Of a stretch of DNA of 64,000 bases, positions 35,564-45,395 are shown piece by piece (the stretch's first letter is position 1; every line of letters begins with the position of its first letter). Both the position numbers and the translations under genes were made by a program. The stretch is from Clavibacter phaseoli (lineage in GTDB: Bacteria > Actinomycetota > Actinomycetes > Actinomycetales > Microbacteriaceae): the NCBI RefSeq assembly GCF_021922925.1, contig NZ_CP040786.1, forward strand, positions 2,666,001 to 2,730,000. Direction: 5' to 3'. The notes under the pieces are model-generated. The model was not told the DNA's origin. It saw only the letters and a program-made list of their open reading frames with translations, and searched no databases.

Positions 35564-37600
35564 ATGACGAACGACACCGCCGCTGAGCTCATCGCCCGAT
35601 CGAACCGCCTGGGTGCCGACCCCAGGAACACGAACTACGCGGGAGGCAACACCTCCGCGAAGGGCACGGCCACGGATCCCGTCACCGGGGAGCCTGTCGA
35701 GCTGCTCTGGGTGAAGGGGTCGGGTGGGGACCTCGGCACGCTGACCGAGTCGGGCCTCGCGGTCCTGCGGCTCGACCGCCTCCGCGCGCTGGCGAACGTG
35801 TACCCGGGCGTCGAGCGCGAGGACGAGATGGTCGCCGCCTTCGACTACACGCTGCACGGCAAGGGCGGTGCCGCGCCGTCCATCGACACCGCGATGCACG
35901 GTCTCGTCGACGCCGCGCACGTCGACCACCTGCACCCTGACTCCGGCATCGCCTTCGCGACCGCCGCCGACGGCGAGCGACTCACCGCCGAGGCGTTCGG
36001 CGGAACCGTCGCCTGGGTACCGTGGCGTCGACCCGGATTCCAGCTCGGGCTCGACATCGCCGCGATCAAGGCGGCGAACCCCGGCGTGATCGGCGCGATC
36101 CTCGGCGGCCACGGGATCACCGCATGGGGCGACACGAGCGAGGAGGCGGAGGCGAACTCCCTCCGCATCATCGAGACCGCATCCGCCTACATCGCGGAGC
36201 ACGGCACCCCGGAGCCGTTCGGTCCCGCGCTCGACGGCCACGCCGCCCTGCCCGAGGAGGAGCGCCGCGCCAAGGCCGCCGCACTCGCCCCGCACCTGCG
36301 GGCGATCGCTTCCCAGGACCGCCCCCAGGTCGGCCACTTCACCGACTCGGCGGAGGTCCTCGACTTCCTCGCCAGCACGGAGCACCCGCGCCTCGCCGCG
36401 CTCGGCACCTCCTGCCCGGACCACTTCCTCCGCACCAAGGTGAAGCCCCTCGTCGTCGATCTGCCGGCGACGGCGCCCGTCGAGGAGATCCTCCAGCGCC
36501 TCCCCGCGCTGCACGACGCCTACCGGGCCGACTACCAGGCCTACTACGACGCGCACGCGACGCCCGAGAGCCCGGCGATCCGCGGGGCCGATCCGCTGAT
36601 CGTCCTGATCCCCGGCGTCGGCATGTTCTCGTACGGCGCGAACAAGCAGACCGCGCGCGTGGCGGGCGAGTTCTACGTCAACGCGATCAACGTCATGCGC
36701 GGCGCCGAGGCGATCTCGACCTACGCGCCCATCGACGAGGCGGAGAAGTTCCGCATCGAGTACTGGGCGCTCGAGGAGGCGAAGCTGCAGCGGATGCCAA
36801 AGCCGAAGCCCCTCGCGTCCCGCATCGCGCTCGTGACCGGCGCCGCGTCGGGCATCGGCAAGGCCATCGCCACCCGCCTCGCCGCGGAGGGCGCATGTGT
36901 CGTCATCGCGGACCTCGACCTCGCCAAGGCCCAGGCCGCTGCCGCCGAGCTGGGACCCGCGGACGTCGCGGTCGGTGTCGCGGCGAACGTGTCCGACGCC
37001 GCAGCGGTGAAGGCCGCCGTCGACGCGACGGTCCTCGCGTTCGGCGGGCTCGACCTCGTCGTCAACAACGCCGGGCTCTCGCTGTCGAAGTCGCTGTTCG
37101 ACACGACCGAGGCCGACTGGGACCTGCAGCACGACGTGATGGCCAAGGGCTCGTTCCTCGTCTCCCAGGCCGCGGCACGCGTGCTCGTCGACCAGGGGCT
37201 CGGGGGCGACATCATCTACATCTCCTCGAAGAACTCCGTCTTCGCGGGCCCGAACAACATCGCCTACTCCGCCACGAAGGCCGACCAGGCCCACCAGGTG
37301 CGCCTCCTCGCTGCGGAGCTCGGCGAGCACGGCATCAAGGTGAACGGCATCAACCCCGACGGCGTCGTCCGCGGCTCCGGGATCTTCGCCTCCGGGTGGG
37401 GCGCCAACCGCGCCAAGACCTACGGGATCGAGGAGGAGGACCTGGGCGCGTTCTACGCGAAGCGCACCATCCTCAAGCGGGAGGTCGTCCCCGAGAACGT
37501 GGCGAACGCCGTGTTCGCGCTCTGCACCTCAGACTTCTCGCACACGACCGGTCTGCACGTGCCCGTCGATGCGGGCGTCGCGGCCGCGTTCCTCCGATGA
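35564..37600 (+). CDS. rhaD: Bifunctional rhamnulose-1-phosphate aldolase / lactaldehyde dehydrogenase
   Basis: 678 residues in two parts. Residues 1 to about 410 are a class II aldolase domain (NYAGGNTSAKGTATDP, then the zinc histidines in DHLHPDSGIAF). Residues about 425-678 are a short-chain dehydrogenase with the nucleotide loop VTGAASGIGKAI, NNAG, and the catalytic YSATK. The first part splits rhamnulose-1-phosphate into DHAP and L-lactaldehyde, and the second oxidises lactaldehyde to L-lactate with NAD. It lies 65 bases after rhaI. Confidence 0.95.
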   Translation: MTNDTAAELIARSNRLGADPRNTNYAGGNTSAKGTATDPVTGEPVELLWVKGSGGDLGTLTESGLAVLRLDRLRALANVYPGVEREDEMVAAFDYTLHGKGGAAPSIDTAMHGLVDAAHVDHLHPDSGIAFATAADGERLTAEAFGGTVAWVPWRRPGFQLGLDIAAIKAANPGVIGAILGGHGITAWGDTSEEAEANSLRIIETASAYIAEHGTPEPFGPALDGHAALPEEERRAKAAALAPHLRAIASQDRPQVGHFTDSAEVLDFLASTEHPRLAALGTSCPDHFLRTKVKPLVVDLPATAPVEEILQRLPALHDAYRADYQAYYDAHATPESPAIRGADPLIVLIPGVGMFSYGANKQTARVAGEFYVNAINVMRGAEAISTYAPIDEAEKFRIEYWALEEAKLQRMPKPKPLASRIALVTGAASGIGKAIATRLAAEGACVVIADLDLAKAQAAAAELGPADVAVGVAANVSDAAAVKAAVDATVLAFGGLDLVVNNAGLSLSKSLFDTTEADWDLQHDVMAKGSFLVSQAAARVLVDQGLGGDIIYISSKNSVFAGPNNIAYSATKADQAHQVRLLAAELGEHGIKVNGINPDGVVRGSGIFASGWGANRAKTYGIEEEDLGAFYAKRTILKREVVPENVANAVFALCTSDFSHTTGLHVPVDAGVAAAFLR

Positions 37601-37628
37601 CGCATGTCGGCGCCGCGAGGGCACGCGG

Positions 37629-39089
37629 ATGGTGAAGCAGGTAGCGGCCGTCGATCTCGGCGCGAGCAGCGGCCGCGTGATCCTCGGCAGCGTCGACGTC
37701 GGCGGCATCCGACTCCGCCACATCGCGCGGTTCGCCAACCGCCCCGTCCCCCTGCACGAGAGCGCGCCCGACGCGTCCGGCCTGCACTGGGACACGACCG
37801 GGCTCTGGCGGTCCGTCCTCGACGGCCTCGGCGCTGCCGTCCGCGACGCCGATGAGCTGGTCTCCATCGGCGTGGACTCGTGGGCGGTGGACTACGCGCT
37901 CCTGCGCGGCGGGAGGATGCTCGGTACGCCCTACCACTACCGCGACGCGCGAACCGCGGCGGGAGTGGCGGCCGCGCACAGGCGCATCTCCGCTGAGGAC
38001 CTCTTCGCCCGCACCGGATTGCAGCACCTACCCTTCAACACGGTGTTCCAATTGACCGCCGACCGGCTCAGCGGCACGTTGCCGCTCGCCGACCGGGCCC
38101 TGCTCATGCCGGACCTGCTTGCCTGGTGGCTCACCGGCGTGCAGGCGACGGAGGTCACCAACGCGTCGACGACTGGCCTCGTGTCGCCTATCACCGGCAC
38201 CCTCGACCTCACGCTCCTGGACCTCCTCAGCATCCCGCGCGATATGTTCGCGCCCTTCATCGAGCCCGGAGCGACGCTGGGGTCGCTGCTGCCGTCGATC
38301 AGAGGCGCCATCGGAGCAGGCGATGCGGTCAGCGTGACCGCGGTGGGGTCGCACGACACCGCATCCGCCGTGGTCGCCGTGCCCATGATCGGAGACAGCG
38401 CCGCGTACATCTCCAGCGGGACGTGGTCGCTCGTCGGTCTCGAGCTCCACCGCCCGCTGCTCACTGAGGACGCCCGTCTGGCCGGGTTCACCAACGAAGG
38501 CGGCGTCGACGGCACCACGCGCCTCCTCCGCAACGTGTCCGGGCTGTGGCTCCTCAGCGAGTCGATGCGGGCATGGGACGGCGCGGGATCCACAGATTCC
38601 GAGCGCAGCAGCGACCTCGCCACCCTCCTCGACGAAGCCGCGAGCGTCCCGGGACTCGTGCCGACGTTCGACATCCAGGACCCGCGCTTCACCCCGCCCG
38701 GCAACATGCCGACGCGCATCGCCGCCTGGTTCGAAGAACACGACGTGCCAGTGCCCGCCACGCGTGCTGCGCTCGTCCGCAGCATCCTGGAATCGCTCGC
38801 CGAGACCTACGCGGCGACCCTCCGGGATGCGGAACGCATCTCCGGCCGCACCGTCCGGGAGGTCCACGTCGTCGGCGGCGGATCCCAGAACGCCCTCCTG
38901 TGCCAGCTCACCGCTGACCGCACGGGGCTCCCCGTGCTCGCAGGACCGGTGGAGGCGACGGCAATCGGCAACATCCTCGTGCAAGCCCGATCCCAGGGTC
39001 TTGCGAGCGGCTCCCTGGAGTCGCTTCGCTCCCTCGTCCTACAGTCGTACCCGCCGGTCCGGTACCGACCAAGGACCCGCGCCCGCTGA
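37629..39089 (+). CDS. rhaB: Rhamnulokinase
   Basis: 486 residues of the FGGY sugar-kinase fold. The N-terminal phosphate motif is AVDLGASSGRVILGSVDVGG; the sugar-site region SIGVDSWAVDYALL and the C-terminal VHVVGGGSQNALLCQLTADR are typical of RhaB. It phosphorylates L-rhamnulose at C1. The ATG at 37629 follows GAGGG, 28 bases after the aldolase stop. Gene order is isomerase, aldolase, kinase. Confidence 0.95.
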   Translation: MVKQVAAVDLGASSGRVILGSVDVGGIRLRHIARFANRPVPLHESAPDASGLHWDTTGLWRSVLDGLGAAVRDADELVSIGVDSWAVDYALLRGGRMLGTPYHYRDARTAAGVAAAHRRISAEDLFARTGLQHLPFNTVFQLTADRLSGTLPLADRALLMPDLLAWWLTGVQATEVTNASTTGLVSPITGTLDLTLLDLLSIPRDMFAPFIEPGATLGSLLPSIRGAIGAGDAVSVTAVGSHDTASAVVAVPMIGDSAAYISSGTWSLVGLELHRPLLTEDARLAGFTNEGGVDGTTRLLRNVSGLWLLSESMRAWDGAGSTDSERSSDLATLLDEAASVPGLVPTFDIQDPRFTPPGNMPTRIAAWFEEHDVPVPATRAALVRSILESLAETYAATLRDAERISGRTVREVHVVGGGSQNALLCQLTADRTGLPVLAGPVEATAIGNILVQARSQGLASGSLESLRSLVLQSYPPVRYRPRTRAR

Positions 39090-39140
39090 GCGTAACGACC
39101 ACTCCCCCGCATCCGATTCCACAGAAAGGGCGGCGCGCAC

Positions 39141-40379
39141 ATGGTGCAACGTCAGTTCCCCAAGCCCGTCGAGCTCCTCGAGTACCTGAGCTTCAAGAGG
39201 CCCGAGCTCGACGGCCGGAAGCGCCGGCTCGACGCGGCGCTCACCATCGAGGACCTGCGGACGATCGCGAAGCGCCGCACGCCGAAGGCCGCGTTCGACT
39301 ACACCGACGGATCCGCGGAGGGCGAGATCTCCATCGCCCGCGCCCGCCAGGCGTTCGAGGACGTCGAGTTCCACCCGCAGGTGCTGCGGGACGTCGCGGC
39401 GGTCGACACCACGGCGACGGTCCTGGGGGCTCCGTCGGCCCTGCCCTTCGGCATCGCGCCGACCGGCTTCACCCGGTTGATGCAGACCGAGGGCGAGACC
39501 GCGGGGGCGGGGGCGGCGGCGGCCGCGGGCATCCCCTTCACCCTGTCGACCCTCGGCACCACCTCCATCGAGGACGTGAAGGAGGTGAACCCGGACGGCC
39601 GGAACTGGTTCCAGCTGTACGTGATGCGCGACCGCGACATCTCCTACGGGCTCGTCGAGCGGGCTGCCGCCGCCGGGTTCGAGACGCTCTTCTTCACGGT
39701 CGACACGCCTGTCGCCGGCGCGCGCCTCCGGGACAAGCGCAACGGCTTCTCGATCCCGCCGCAGCTCACGGTCGGCACTGTCCTGGATGCGCTCCCCCGC
39801 CCGTGGTGGTGGTACGACTTCCTCACCACGAAGAAGCTCGAGTTCGCGTCCCTCAGCTCGACGGGCGGCACCGTGGGAGACCTCCTCGACCTCGCCATGG
39901 ATCCCACGATCAGCTTCGACGACCTGCGGATCATCCGCGGGATGTGGCCCGGGAAGCTCGTGGTGAAGGGCGTGCAGAGCCTCGAGGACGCGAGGAGGTT
40001 CGTCGAAGCGGGCGTCGACGGCATCGTGCTCTCCAACCACGGCGGCCGCCAGCTCGACCGCGCCCCGATCCCCTTCCACCTGCTGCCCGAGGTGGTGCGC
40101 GAGATCGGGTCCGACAGTGAGGTGATGGTCGACACGGGCATCATGAACGGCGCCGACATCGTCGCGTCCGTCGCCCTCGGGGCGAGGTTCACGCTCATCG
40201 GCCGCGCCTACCTCTACGGCCTGATGGCCGGCGGGCGTCAGGGCGTGGACCGCACCATCGCGATCCTGTCGGACCAGATCGTCCGCACCATGAAGCTCCT
40301 CGGCGCGCATTCGCTCGAGGAGCTGACCCCGCAGCACGTCACCCAGCTCGAGAGGCTGCAGCCGCGCGCGCGTCCGTGA
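39141..40379 (+). CDS. lldD: FMN-dependent alpha-hydroxy-acid (L-lactate) dehydrogenase
   Basis: 412 residues. The FMN barrel motifs are present: [20 protein letters not shown] near the start, [29 protein letters not shown] and the active-site [20 protein letters not shown], then [20 protein letters not shown]. It oxidises L-lactate to pyruvate and passes electrons to the membrane. Its place behind the kinase gene completes the rhamnose route, since the aldolase fusion delivers L-lactate. A 51-base gap to rhaB without an operator or terminator suggests co-transcription. Confidence 0.93.
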   Translation: MVQRQFPKPVELLEYLSFKRPELDGRKRRLDAALTIEDLRTIAKRRTPKAAFDYTDGSAEGEISIARARQAFEDVEFHPQVLRDVAAVDTTATVLGAPSALPFGIAPTGFTRLMQTEGETAGAGAAAAAGIPFTLSTLGTTSIEDVKEVNPDGRNWFQLYVMRDRDISYGLVERAAAAGFETLFFTVDTPVAGARLRDKRNGFSIPPQLTVGTVLDALPRPWWWYDFLTTKKLEFASLSSTGGTVGDLLDLAMDPTISFDDLRIIRGMWPGKLVVKGVQSLEDARRFVEAGVDGIVLSNHGGRQLDRAPIPFHLLPEVVREIGSDSEVMVDTGIMNGADIVASVALGARFTLIGRAYLYGLMAGGRQGVDRTIAILSDQIVRTMKLLGAHSLEELTPQHVTQLERLQPRARP

Positions 40380-40434
40380 CGCCGGCGGGCGCGGGTGCCG
40401 CGCCGCGGGCGGCGCCGACCGTCGTCCCGCGGGT

Positions 40435-42597
40435 TCAGCGCCCCCGGGCCGTCCGCCCGCGCCACAGCAGCCACACGAAGTACGGCGTGCCGACGAGCGC
40501 GGTCACGAGGCCGGCGCCGAGCTGGCCCGGGGCGATCACGGTACGGCCGAGCAGGTCGGCGAGGGTCACGAGGGCGGCGCCCAGCAGGATCGCGACGGGC
40601 ACGACGCGCGCGTGGCGCGATCCGACGAGCGCGCGGGCCGCGTGCGGCGCGACCAGGCCGACGAAGCCGATCACGCCGACCGCGGCGACCGCCGTCGCCG
40701 TGAGCACCACCGCGATGGAGAGCGCGAGCAGGCGCGCGCGGCCGAGCCCGACGCCGAGGAGGCGCGGGGTGTCGTCGTCGAGGGCGACGAGATCCAGCAT
40801 CCGGTGCCGCGGGGCCGCCACGGCCACGGCGAGCACGAGGGCGACCAGCACCGGCAGGGCGTCGTCGAAGCCGCGGCCGTAGGTGGATCCGGAGAGCCAG
40901 GTGAGCGCCTTCGCCCCGTTGAACGGGTCGGTGAGCACGATGATCATGCTGATGGCCGCGGCCGTGCCCGCCGAGACGCCGACGCCGATGAGCACCAGCC
41001 GGTTCTGCGGGAAGCCGCCGCGCGCGGCGAGGCCGAAGACGACGGCCGCCGCGGCGAGCGCCCCGAGTCCGGCCGCGCCCGCGATGCCCCAGCCGGACGC
41101 GAGGGGCGCGCTGGTCACGAACAGCACGGCGCCGAGGCCCGCGCCGCCGGAGACGCCGAGGATCGCGGGATCCGCGAGCGGGTTGCGGGTCACGGCCTGC
41201 ACGAGCACGCCCGCCAGCGCGAGCGCCGCGCCCGCGAGCACGGCGGCGAGCACGCGCGGCACGCGGGTGTCGAGCACGTAGCTGACGACGGGACCGGCCG
41301 TGCCGCGGATCCCGTTGACGACGTCGCCGAGGAGCAGCTTCGCGTCGCCGAGGAGCACGGACGCGACGAGCAGCCCGACGAGCACCGCGACTAGCGCGCC
41401 GACCACGAGCGCGGCGCGACGGCGGGTGATCACGCCGTGCCGCTCGGTGGGCGCGGGCGTCGCGCTGTCGCGCGTGCGCACGGCCAGCACCACGAGCACG
41501 ACCGCGCCGATGAGGGAGGTGACGAGCCCGGTCGGCACCGCGACCGATGCCTCGGCGCCGACGACCGCGCGCAGCAGCACGTCGGCGAGCAGCACGACCG
41601 CCGCGCCCATGAGCCCGGCGACGGGGATGAAGACCCACGAGCGGCGGACGCCCGGCACGAGCCGCCGCAGCGGCCGCACGAACGCGGGCGCGTACAGGCC
41701 GACGAAACCGATGGGGCCGGCGACCGTCACGGCCGCGGCGGCGAGCAGCACCGAGGCGAGCACGGCGATCACGCGGGTCGCGCGCACGTCGACGCCGAGG
41801 CTGCGGGCGGCGTCGTCGCCGAGCCCGAGCGCGTCGAGCCGGCGGGTGATGAGGAGCAGGATCCCGAGCGCGACCACCACGACGGGCGCCATCTGCGCGA
41901 CCGCGTCGAACCCGTTCTGGCCGATGCCGCCCTGGCCCCAGCGGTAGAGGCCACTGGTCTGCTGCGGGAAGAGGAGGAGGAGCGCGCTGGTGACGGATCC
42001 GAGGCCGAGCGCGAGCGCGCTGCCCGCGAGCACGAGGCGCACCGTGCCGGATCCGAGGCCCGAGACCGCGAGCACGACCGCCGCCGCGACGAGGCCGCCG
42101 ACGAACGCGACGCCCGCGCCGGCGAGCACCGGCAGCGTGAGCCCGGTGACCGCCGCGACCGCGAGGGCCGCGTAGGCGCCGGCGTTCACGGCGAGGGTGT
42201 CGGGCGAGGCGAGCACGTTGCGGCTCACGGCCTGGAGGGCCGCGCCGGCCGCGCCGAGGGCGAGGCCGACGAGGATCCCGGCCGCCATGCGCGGCAGCCG
42301 CGACGCCACCACGACGGACGCGTCGCCCGGGGTCGCGCGCCCGGTGAGCGCCTCCCACACCTCGCGTGGGCCGACCGCGGCGGTGCCCTGGGTGACGTCG
42401 ATCACCGCGAGCACCGCCACGACGAGCGCGAGGAGGGCGACGACCGCGACCGCCCGCACCGGGATCCGGCCGGCCCCGTCGGCGCGCGCGACGGCGGCGA
42501 GCGCGGGGGCGGGATCCGGGATCGACGCCGGGCCGACGGACGCGGACGCCGGGGAGGCGTCGGTCGACGGGGGCGCGGTGCGGACGGGAGCGGTCAT
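40435..42597 (-). CDS. Fused FecC-FecD siderophore ABC permease
   Basis: 720 residues containing two complete FecCD permeases (about 50-390 and 400-720), each with about nine or ten helices. Both halves carry the family marks: LPRMAAGILVGLALGAAGAA then AVSRNVLASPDTLAV in the first, and VPRVLAAVLAGAALALAGVL then AVTRNPLADPAILGV in the second. It imports ferric siderophores with the lipoprotein and ATPase next to it. The fusion resembles FhuB but here in an actinobacterium. It lies 14 bases after the binding-protein stop. Confidence 0.94.
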   Translation of the reverse strand: MTAPVRTAPPSTDASPASASVGPASIPDPAPALAAVARADGAGRIPVRAVAVVALLALVVAVLAVIDVTQGTAAVGPREVWEALTGRATPGDASVVVASRLPRMAAGILVGLALGAAGAALQAVSRNVLASPDTLAVNAGAYAALAVAAVTGLTLPVLAGAGVAFVGGLVAAAVVLAVSGLGSGTVRLVLAGSALALGLGSVTSALLLLFPQQTSGLYRWGQGGIGQNGFDAVAQMAPVVVVALGILLLITRRLDALGLGDDAARSLGVDVRATRVIAVLASVLLAAAAVTVAGPIGFVGLYAPAFVRPLRRLVPGVRRSWVFIPVAGLMGAAVVLLADVLLRAVVGAEASVAVPTGLVTSLIGAVVLVVLAVRTRDSATPAPTERHGVITRRRAALVVGALVAVLVGLLVASVLLGDAKLLLGDVVNGIRGTAGPVVSYVLDTRVPRVLAAVLAGAALALAGVLVQAVTRNPLADPAILGVSGGAGLGAVLFVTSAPLASGWGIAGAAGLGALAAAAVVFGLAARGGFPQNRLVLIGVGVSAGTAAAISMIIVLTDPFNGAKALTWLSGSTYGRGFDDALPVLVALVLAVAVAAPRHRMLDLVALDDDTPRLLGVGLGRARLLALSIAVVLTATAVAAVGVIGFVGLVAPHAARALVGSRHARVVPVAILLGAALVTLADLLGRTVIAPGQLGAGLVTALVGTPYFVWLLWRGRTARGR

Positions 42598-42611
42598 CGG
42601 AGGGGTGCGGG

Positions 42612-43601
42612 TCAGCCGGCCAGCAGGTCGGACACGGCCGTCGCGTACGCCGTCATCGACGCCGGGCCGCCGAACGCCCAGATGCCGTCGGGCATGCGGT
42701 GCACGTCGCCCGCCGTCACGAACGGGAGCGACTGCCAGACGGCATTGCCCGCGAGCGTGGAGGCGAACGGGTCGTCGCCCTGCGTGGCGTTGGAGTTGTA
42801 GAGGAACTGCACGTCGCCGACCGTCGTGAGGCCCTCGACGTCGGTGGATCCGAGGCCGTAGGCGGGGTCGACCTCGCCCGTCCACGCGTTCTCGAGGCCG
42901 AGCTCGGTGGTGACGTCGCCGATGAGCGAGCCCGTGCCGAACGGACGGATGGTGACGGCGCCGGCGTCCACGTACGCGTCCGCGAACAGGAACTTGGATC
43001 CCGCGAGCCCGGCGGCGTCGAGCTTCGCCTTCGCGTCGGTGACGGCCTGGTCGTAGGCGTCGATGACCTTCGTCGCCTGGTCCTCGGTGCCCGTCGCCTT
43101 CGCGATGAGCTCGAGGTTGTCCTCGCTCTGCTGGATCTGCTTGCTGCCGTCGGCCGACTCGACCTGCAGCACGGGCGCGATCGCCTTCAGCTGCTCGATG
43201 GCGTCCACGGGCAGGTCGGTGGTCGCGACGATGAGGTCGGGCGCGAGCGACGCGATGGTCTCCACGCTCGGCTCGCCGCGCGTGCCGATGTCGGCGGGCT
43301 CGTTCACGAGCGGGACGGCCGCGGACCACGCGCCGTAGCCCGCGACGTCCGCGACGCCGACGGGGTCCACGCCCAGCGACACGAGGTTCTCCACGACGTT
43401 CCACTCGGTGCCGACGACCTTGGTCGCGGGCCCGTCGAGCGTCACCTCCGCGCCGGTACCGTCGGTGAGCGTGACCTGCTCGCCGCTCGGGGTGGATCCG
43501 GCGCCCGTGGATGCCTCCTCGGTGGTGCCGCATGCGGTCAGCGTGAGCGCTGTCGCGGCGGCGAGGGCGGTCATCGCCAGGGTTCGTCGTCTCGTGATCA
43601 C
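42612..43601 (-). CDS. Siderophore-binding lipoprotein of the iron ABC importer
   Basis: 329 residues. The signal peptide ends in LTLTACGTT, a lipobox. The mature protein is of the BtuF/FepB fold: NVVENLVSLGVDPVGVADV, ASLAPDLIVATTDLPVDAIE and MPDGIWAFGGPASM. The GTG start at 43601 overlaps the ATPase stop (GTGA). It holds the ferric siderophore outside the membrane. Confidence 0.93.
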   Translation of the reverse strand: MITRRRTLAMTALAAATALTLTACGTTEEASTGAGSTPSGEQVTLTDGTGAEVTLDGPATKVVGTEWNVVENLVSLGVDPVGVADVAGYGAWSAAVPLVNEPADIGTRGEPSVETIASLAPDLIVATTDLPVDAIEQLKAIAPVLQVESADGSKQIQQSEDNLELIAKATGTEDQATKVIDAYDQAVTDAKAKLDAAGLAGSKFLFADAYVDAGAVTIRPFGTGSLIGDVTTELGLENAWTGEVDPAYGLGSTDVEGLTTVGDVQFLYNSNATQGDDPFASTLAGNAVWQSLPFVTAGDVHRMPDGIWAFGGPASMTAYATAVSDLLAG

Positions 43602-44500
43602 GGGTGGAGCCTCTCGTTCCTGTGGTGGTGGCGGGCGACCGCGCGGGTGCGCAGGCTGCCCGTCGTCGGGTCCGCGTGGACCTCGACGGGGATGCCGTAG
43701 ACCTCCGTGAGGAGGTCGGGGGTGAGCACCTCGGATGGGGTGCCGGTCTTGACGATCCGGCCGTCCGAGAGCAGCGCGACGGTGTCGGCGAGCGCGGCGG
43801 CCTGATCGAGGTCGTGGAGGACGACGCCGACGGCGATGCGCCCGTCGTCGGCGAGGTCGCGCACCAGGTCGAGGAGCTCGACCTGGTAGCGGAGGTCGAG
43901 GTACGTGGTGGGCTCGTCGAGGAGGAGCACCCCCGTCTCCTGGGCGAGGCAGCTCGCGAGCCACACGCGCTGGAGCTGGCCGCCGGAGAGCTGGTCGACG
44001 CCGCGGTCGGCGAGGGCGGCGAGGCCGGTGAGGTCGAGCGCGCGATCCACGGCCGTGCGGCCCTCGGGATCCGCCCCGCCGAAGCGCCCGCGGTGCGGGT
44101 AGCGGCCGAACTCGACGACGTCGCGGACGCTCAGGCCGCCGGGCGTCGGGCGTCCCTGCGTGAGGAGCGCGACGCGGCGGGCGAAGCGGCGGAGGGAGAG
44201 GTCGAGGGCGTCGGACTCGCGAGCCTCGCCGCCGTCCTCGCGCAGCACGAGCGATCCGGAGCGCGCCGCCTGGAGCCGGGCCATCGTGCGCAGCAGCGTC
44301 GACTTGCCGCTGCCGTTCGGGCCGACGAGCGCGGTGACGCAGCCGGGCCGGATCTCGAGCCCCGCGCCGTGCACGACCTCCGCGTCGCCGTACGCGACCG
44401 TGATGTCGCGGGCCTCGAGGGCGGAGGCGGCGGGTGACTCGGGCGTCGGATCCGGGTCCGCGGCGCGCGCGAGCGGAGCGGTGGAGGCGGGGAGGGTCAC
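43598..44500 (-). CDS. Siderophore ABC transporter ATP-binding protein (FecE type)
   Basis: 300 residues. Walker A VGPNGSGKSTLL, signature QLSGGQLQRVWLA, Walker B GVLLLDEPTTYLDL and the switch histidine in VVLHDLDQAA. An N-terminal extension of about 25 residues is Pro/Ala-rich. The GTG at 44500 is the first gene of the iron operon and sits four bases after the iron box. Iron limitation should derepress it. Confidence 0.94.
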   Translation of the reverse strand: MTLPASTAPLARAADPDPTPESPAASALEARDITVAYGDAEVVHGAGLEIRPGCVTALVGPNGSGKSTLLRTMARLQAARSGSLVLREDGGEARESDALDLSLRRFARRVALLTQGRPTPGGLSVRDVVEFGRYPHRGRFGGADPEGRTAVDRALDLTGLAALADRGVDQLSGGQLQRVWLASCLAQETGVLLLDEPTTYLDLRYQVELLDLVRDLADDGRIAVGVVLHDLDQAAALADTVALLSDGRIVKTGTPSEVLTPDLLTEVYGIPVEVHADPTTGSLRTRAVARHHHRNERLHP

Positions 44501-44503
44501 GCA

Positions 44504-44526
44504 GGTGAGGTTAGCCTAACCTCACC
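44504..44526. promoter_or_regulatory. Perfect DtxR/IdeR iron box
   Basis: Two 11-base arms, GGTGAGGTTAG and its complement CTAACCTCACC, meet around a central C, a perfect 23-base palindrome. The core AGGTTAGCCTAACCT is the established DtxR/IdeR half-site pair. It ends four bases before the ATPase start codon, so iron-loaded regulator would block transcription of the importer operon. Confidence 0.92.
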
Positions 44527-44567
44527 ATCCGGGACAAGCCGGGCGAGGGTCCGGCCGCCGTCGGTGC

Positions 44568-45308
44568 TCAGGCCCGCGCCGCGACGAGCGCCTCCGAGAG
44601 GTGCGCGCCCCACGAGCGGTAGGTGCGCTGGTACCGGCGCTCCTCCGACTCCGGCCGCCACAGCGCGCGCGTGAGCTCCTCGGGAAACGGGACGGCGCGC
44701 GTGCACGGGAGGCCGGCGATGGCCTCGCGCGTGTGCCGGTTCAGGGCCTGCGCGTGGAGGCCCGCCGCGAGGCGCGCCGGCTGCGAGAGGCTCCCGGCGT
44801 TGTCGAGCGGCGGGATGTCGGCGACGAGGATCCACGCGTCCCGCGGCAGGTGCGCCCGCAGCGCCTCGATGGCGCTCCGCATCTGCCGGCTCCATGCGCG
44901 GGTGGAGGTGACGCGCAGCACGTCGGTGATCCCGGCGAGCAGCACGACCGCGTCCGCCCGCGCGAGCTCGCCCTCGACGGTCGCGATCACGGCGGGCGCC
45001 TCGCGGAGGCACGAGCGCGGCAGGGGCGCGATCGACCAGGCGACGCCACGTCCCGTGCGCGTCGCGTGGTGCCGGGCGAGGAACGCGGGGAGGGCGATCT
45101 CGTGGGTGCGCACGCCGAGGCTGATCATGCCCATCTCGCCGACCACCGCGATCCGGTCGGGGTCCGGGCCCGCGACGGTGCCGTGCGCGGCGTCGTCCGG
45201 GTGGATGTCGCCGGACGCGTCCGAGCGGCGGTAGAGGAACTCCCCCACCCGGGCGGCGATGCCGGGGAGGGCGAGGACGGGCAGGAGGAGGGCGGGGATT
45301 CGGGGCAT
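44568..45308 (-). CDS. SGNH/GDSL hydrolase-like protein
   Basis: 246 residues. It starts with a hydrophobic segment, IPALLLPVLALPGIAARVGEF, which may anchor it or export it. VVGEMGMISLGV takes the place of the GDS block, VVLLAGITDVLR matches the third SGNH block and RSWGAHLSEAL near the end holds a candidate catalytic histidine. The first block is not canonical, so activity is uncertain. Its start lies 206 bases from the amidohydrolase stop. Confidence 0.6.
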   Translation of the reverse strand: MPRIPALLLPVLALPGIAARVGEFLYRRSDASGDIHPDDAAHGTVAGPDPDRIAVVGEMGMISLGVRTHEIALPAFLARHHATRTGRGVAWSIAPLPRSCLREAPAVIATVEGELARADAVVLLAGITDVLRVTSTRAWSRQMRSAIEALRAHLPRDAWILVADIPPLDNAGSLSQPARLAAGLHAQALNRHTREAIAGLPCTRAVPFPEELTRALWRPESEERRYQRTYRSWGAHLSEALVAARA

Positions 45309-45395
45309 GGGGGTCCTGGGCAGCGGGCGGATCCGGCGCGCTCCGCTCCCGGGACGCCGTCGTGCGGCGGCCCGCGCGGAGGGGCGGGAGGGTCG

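Noticed and set aside
39090..39140. Possible third rhamnose operator before lldD
   Set aside because: No TGAA-TTCA palindrome or promoter is present; co-transcription with rhaB is simpler.
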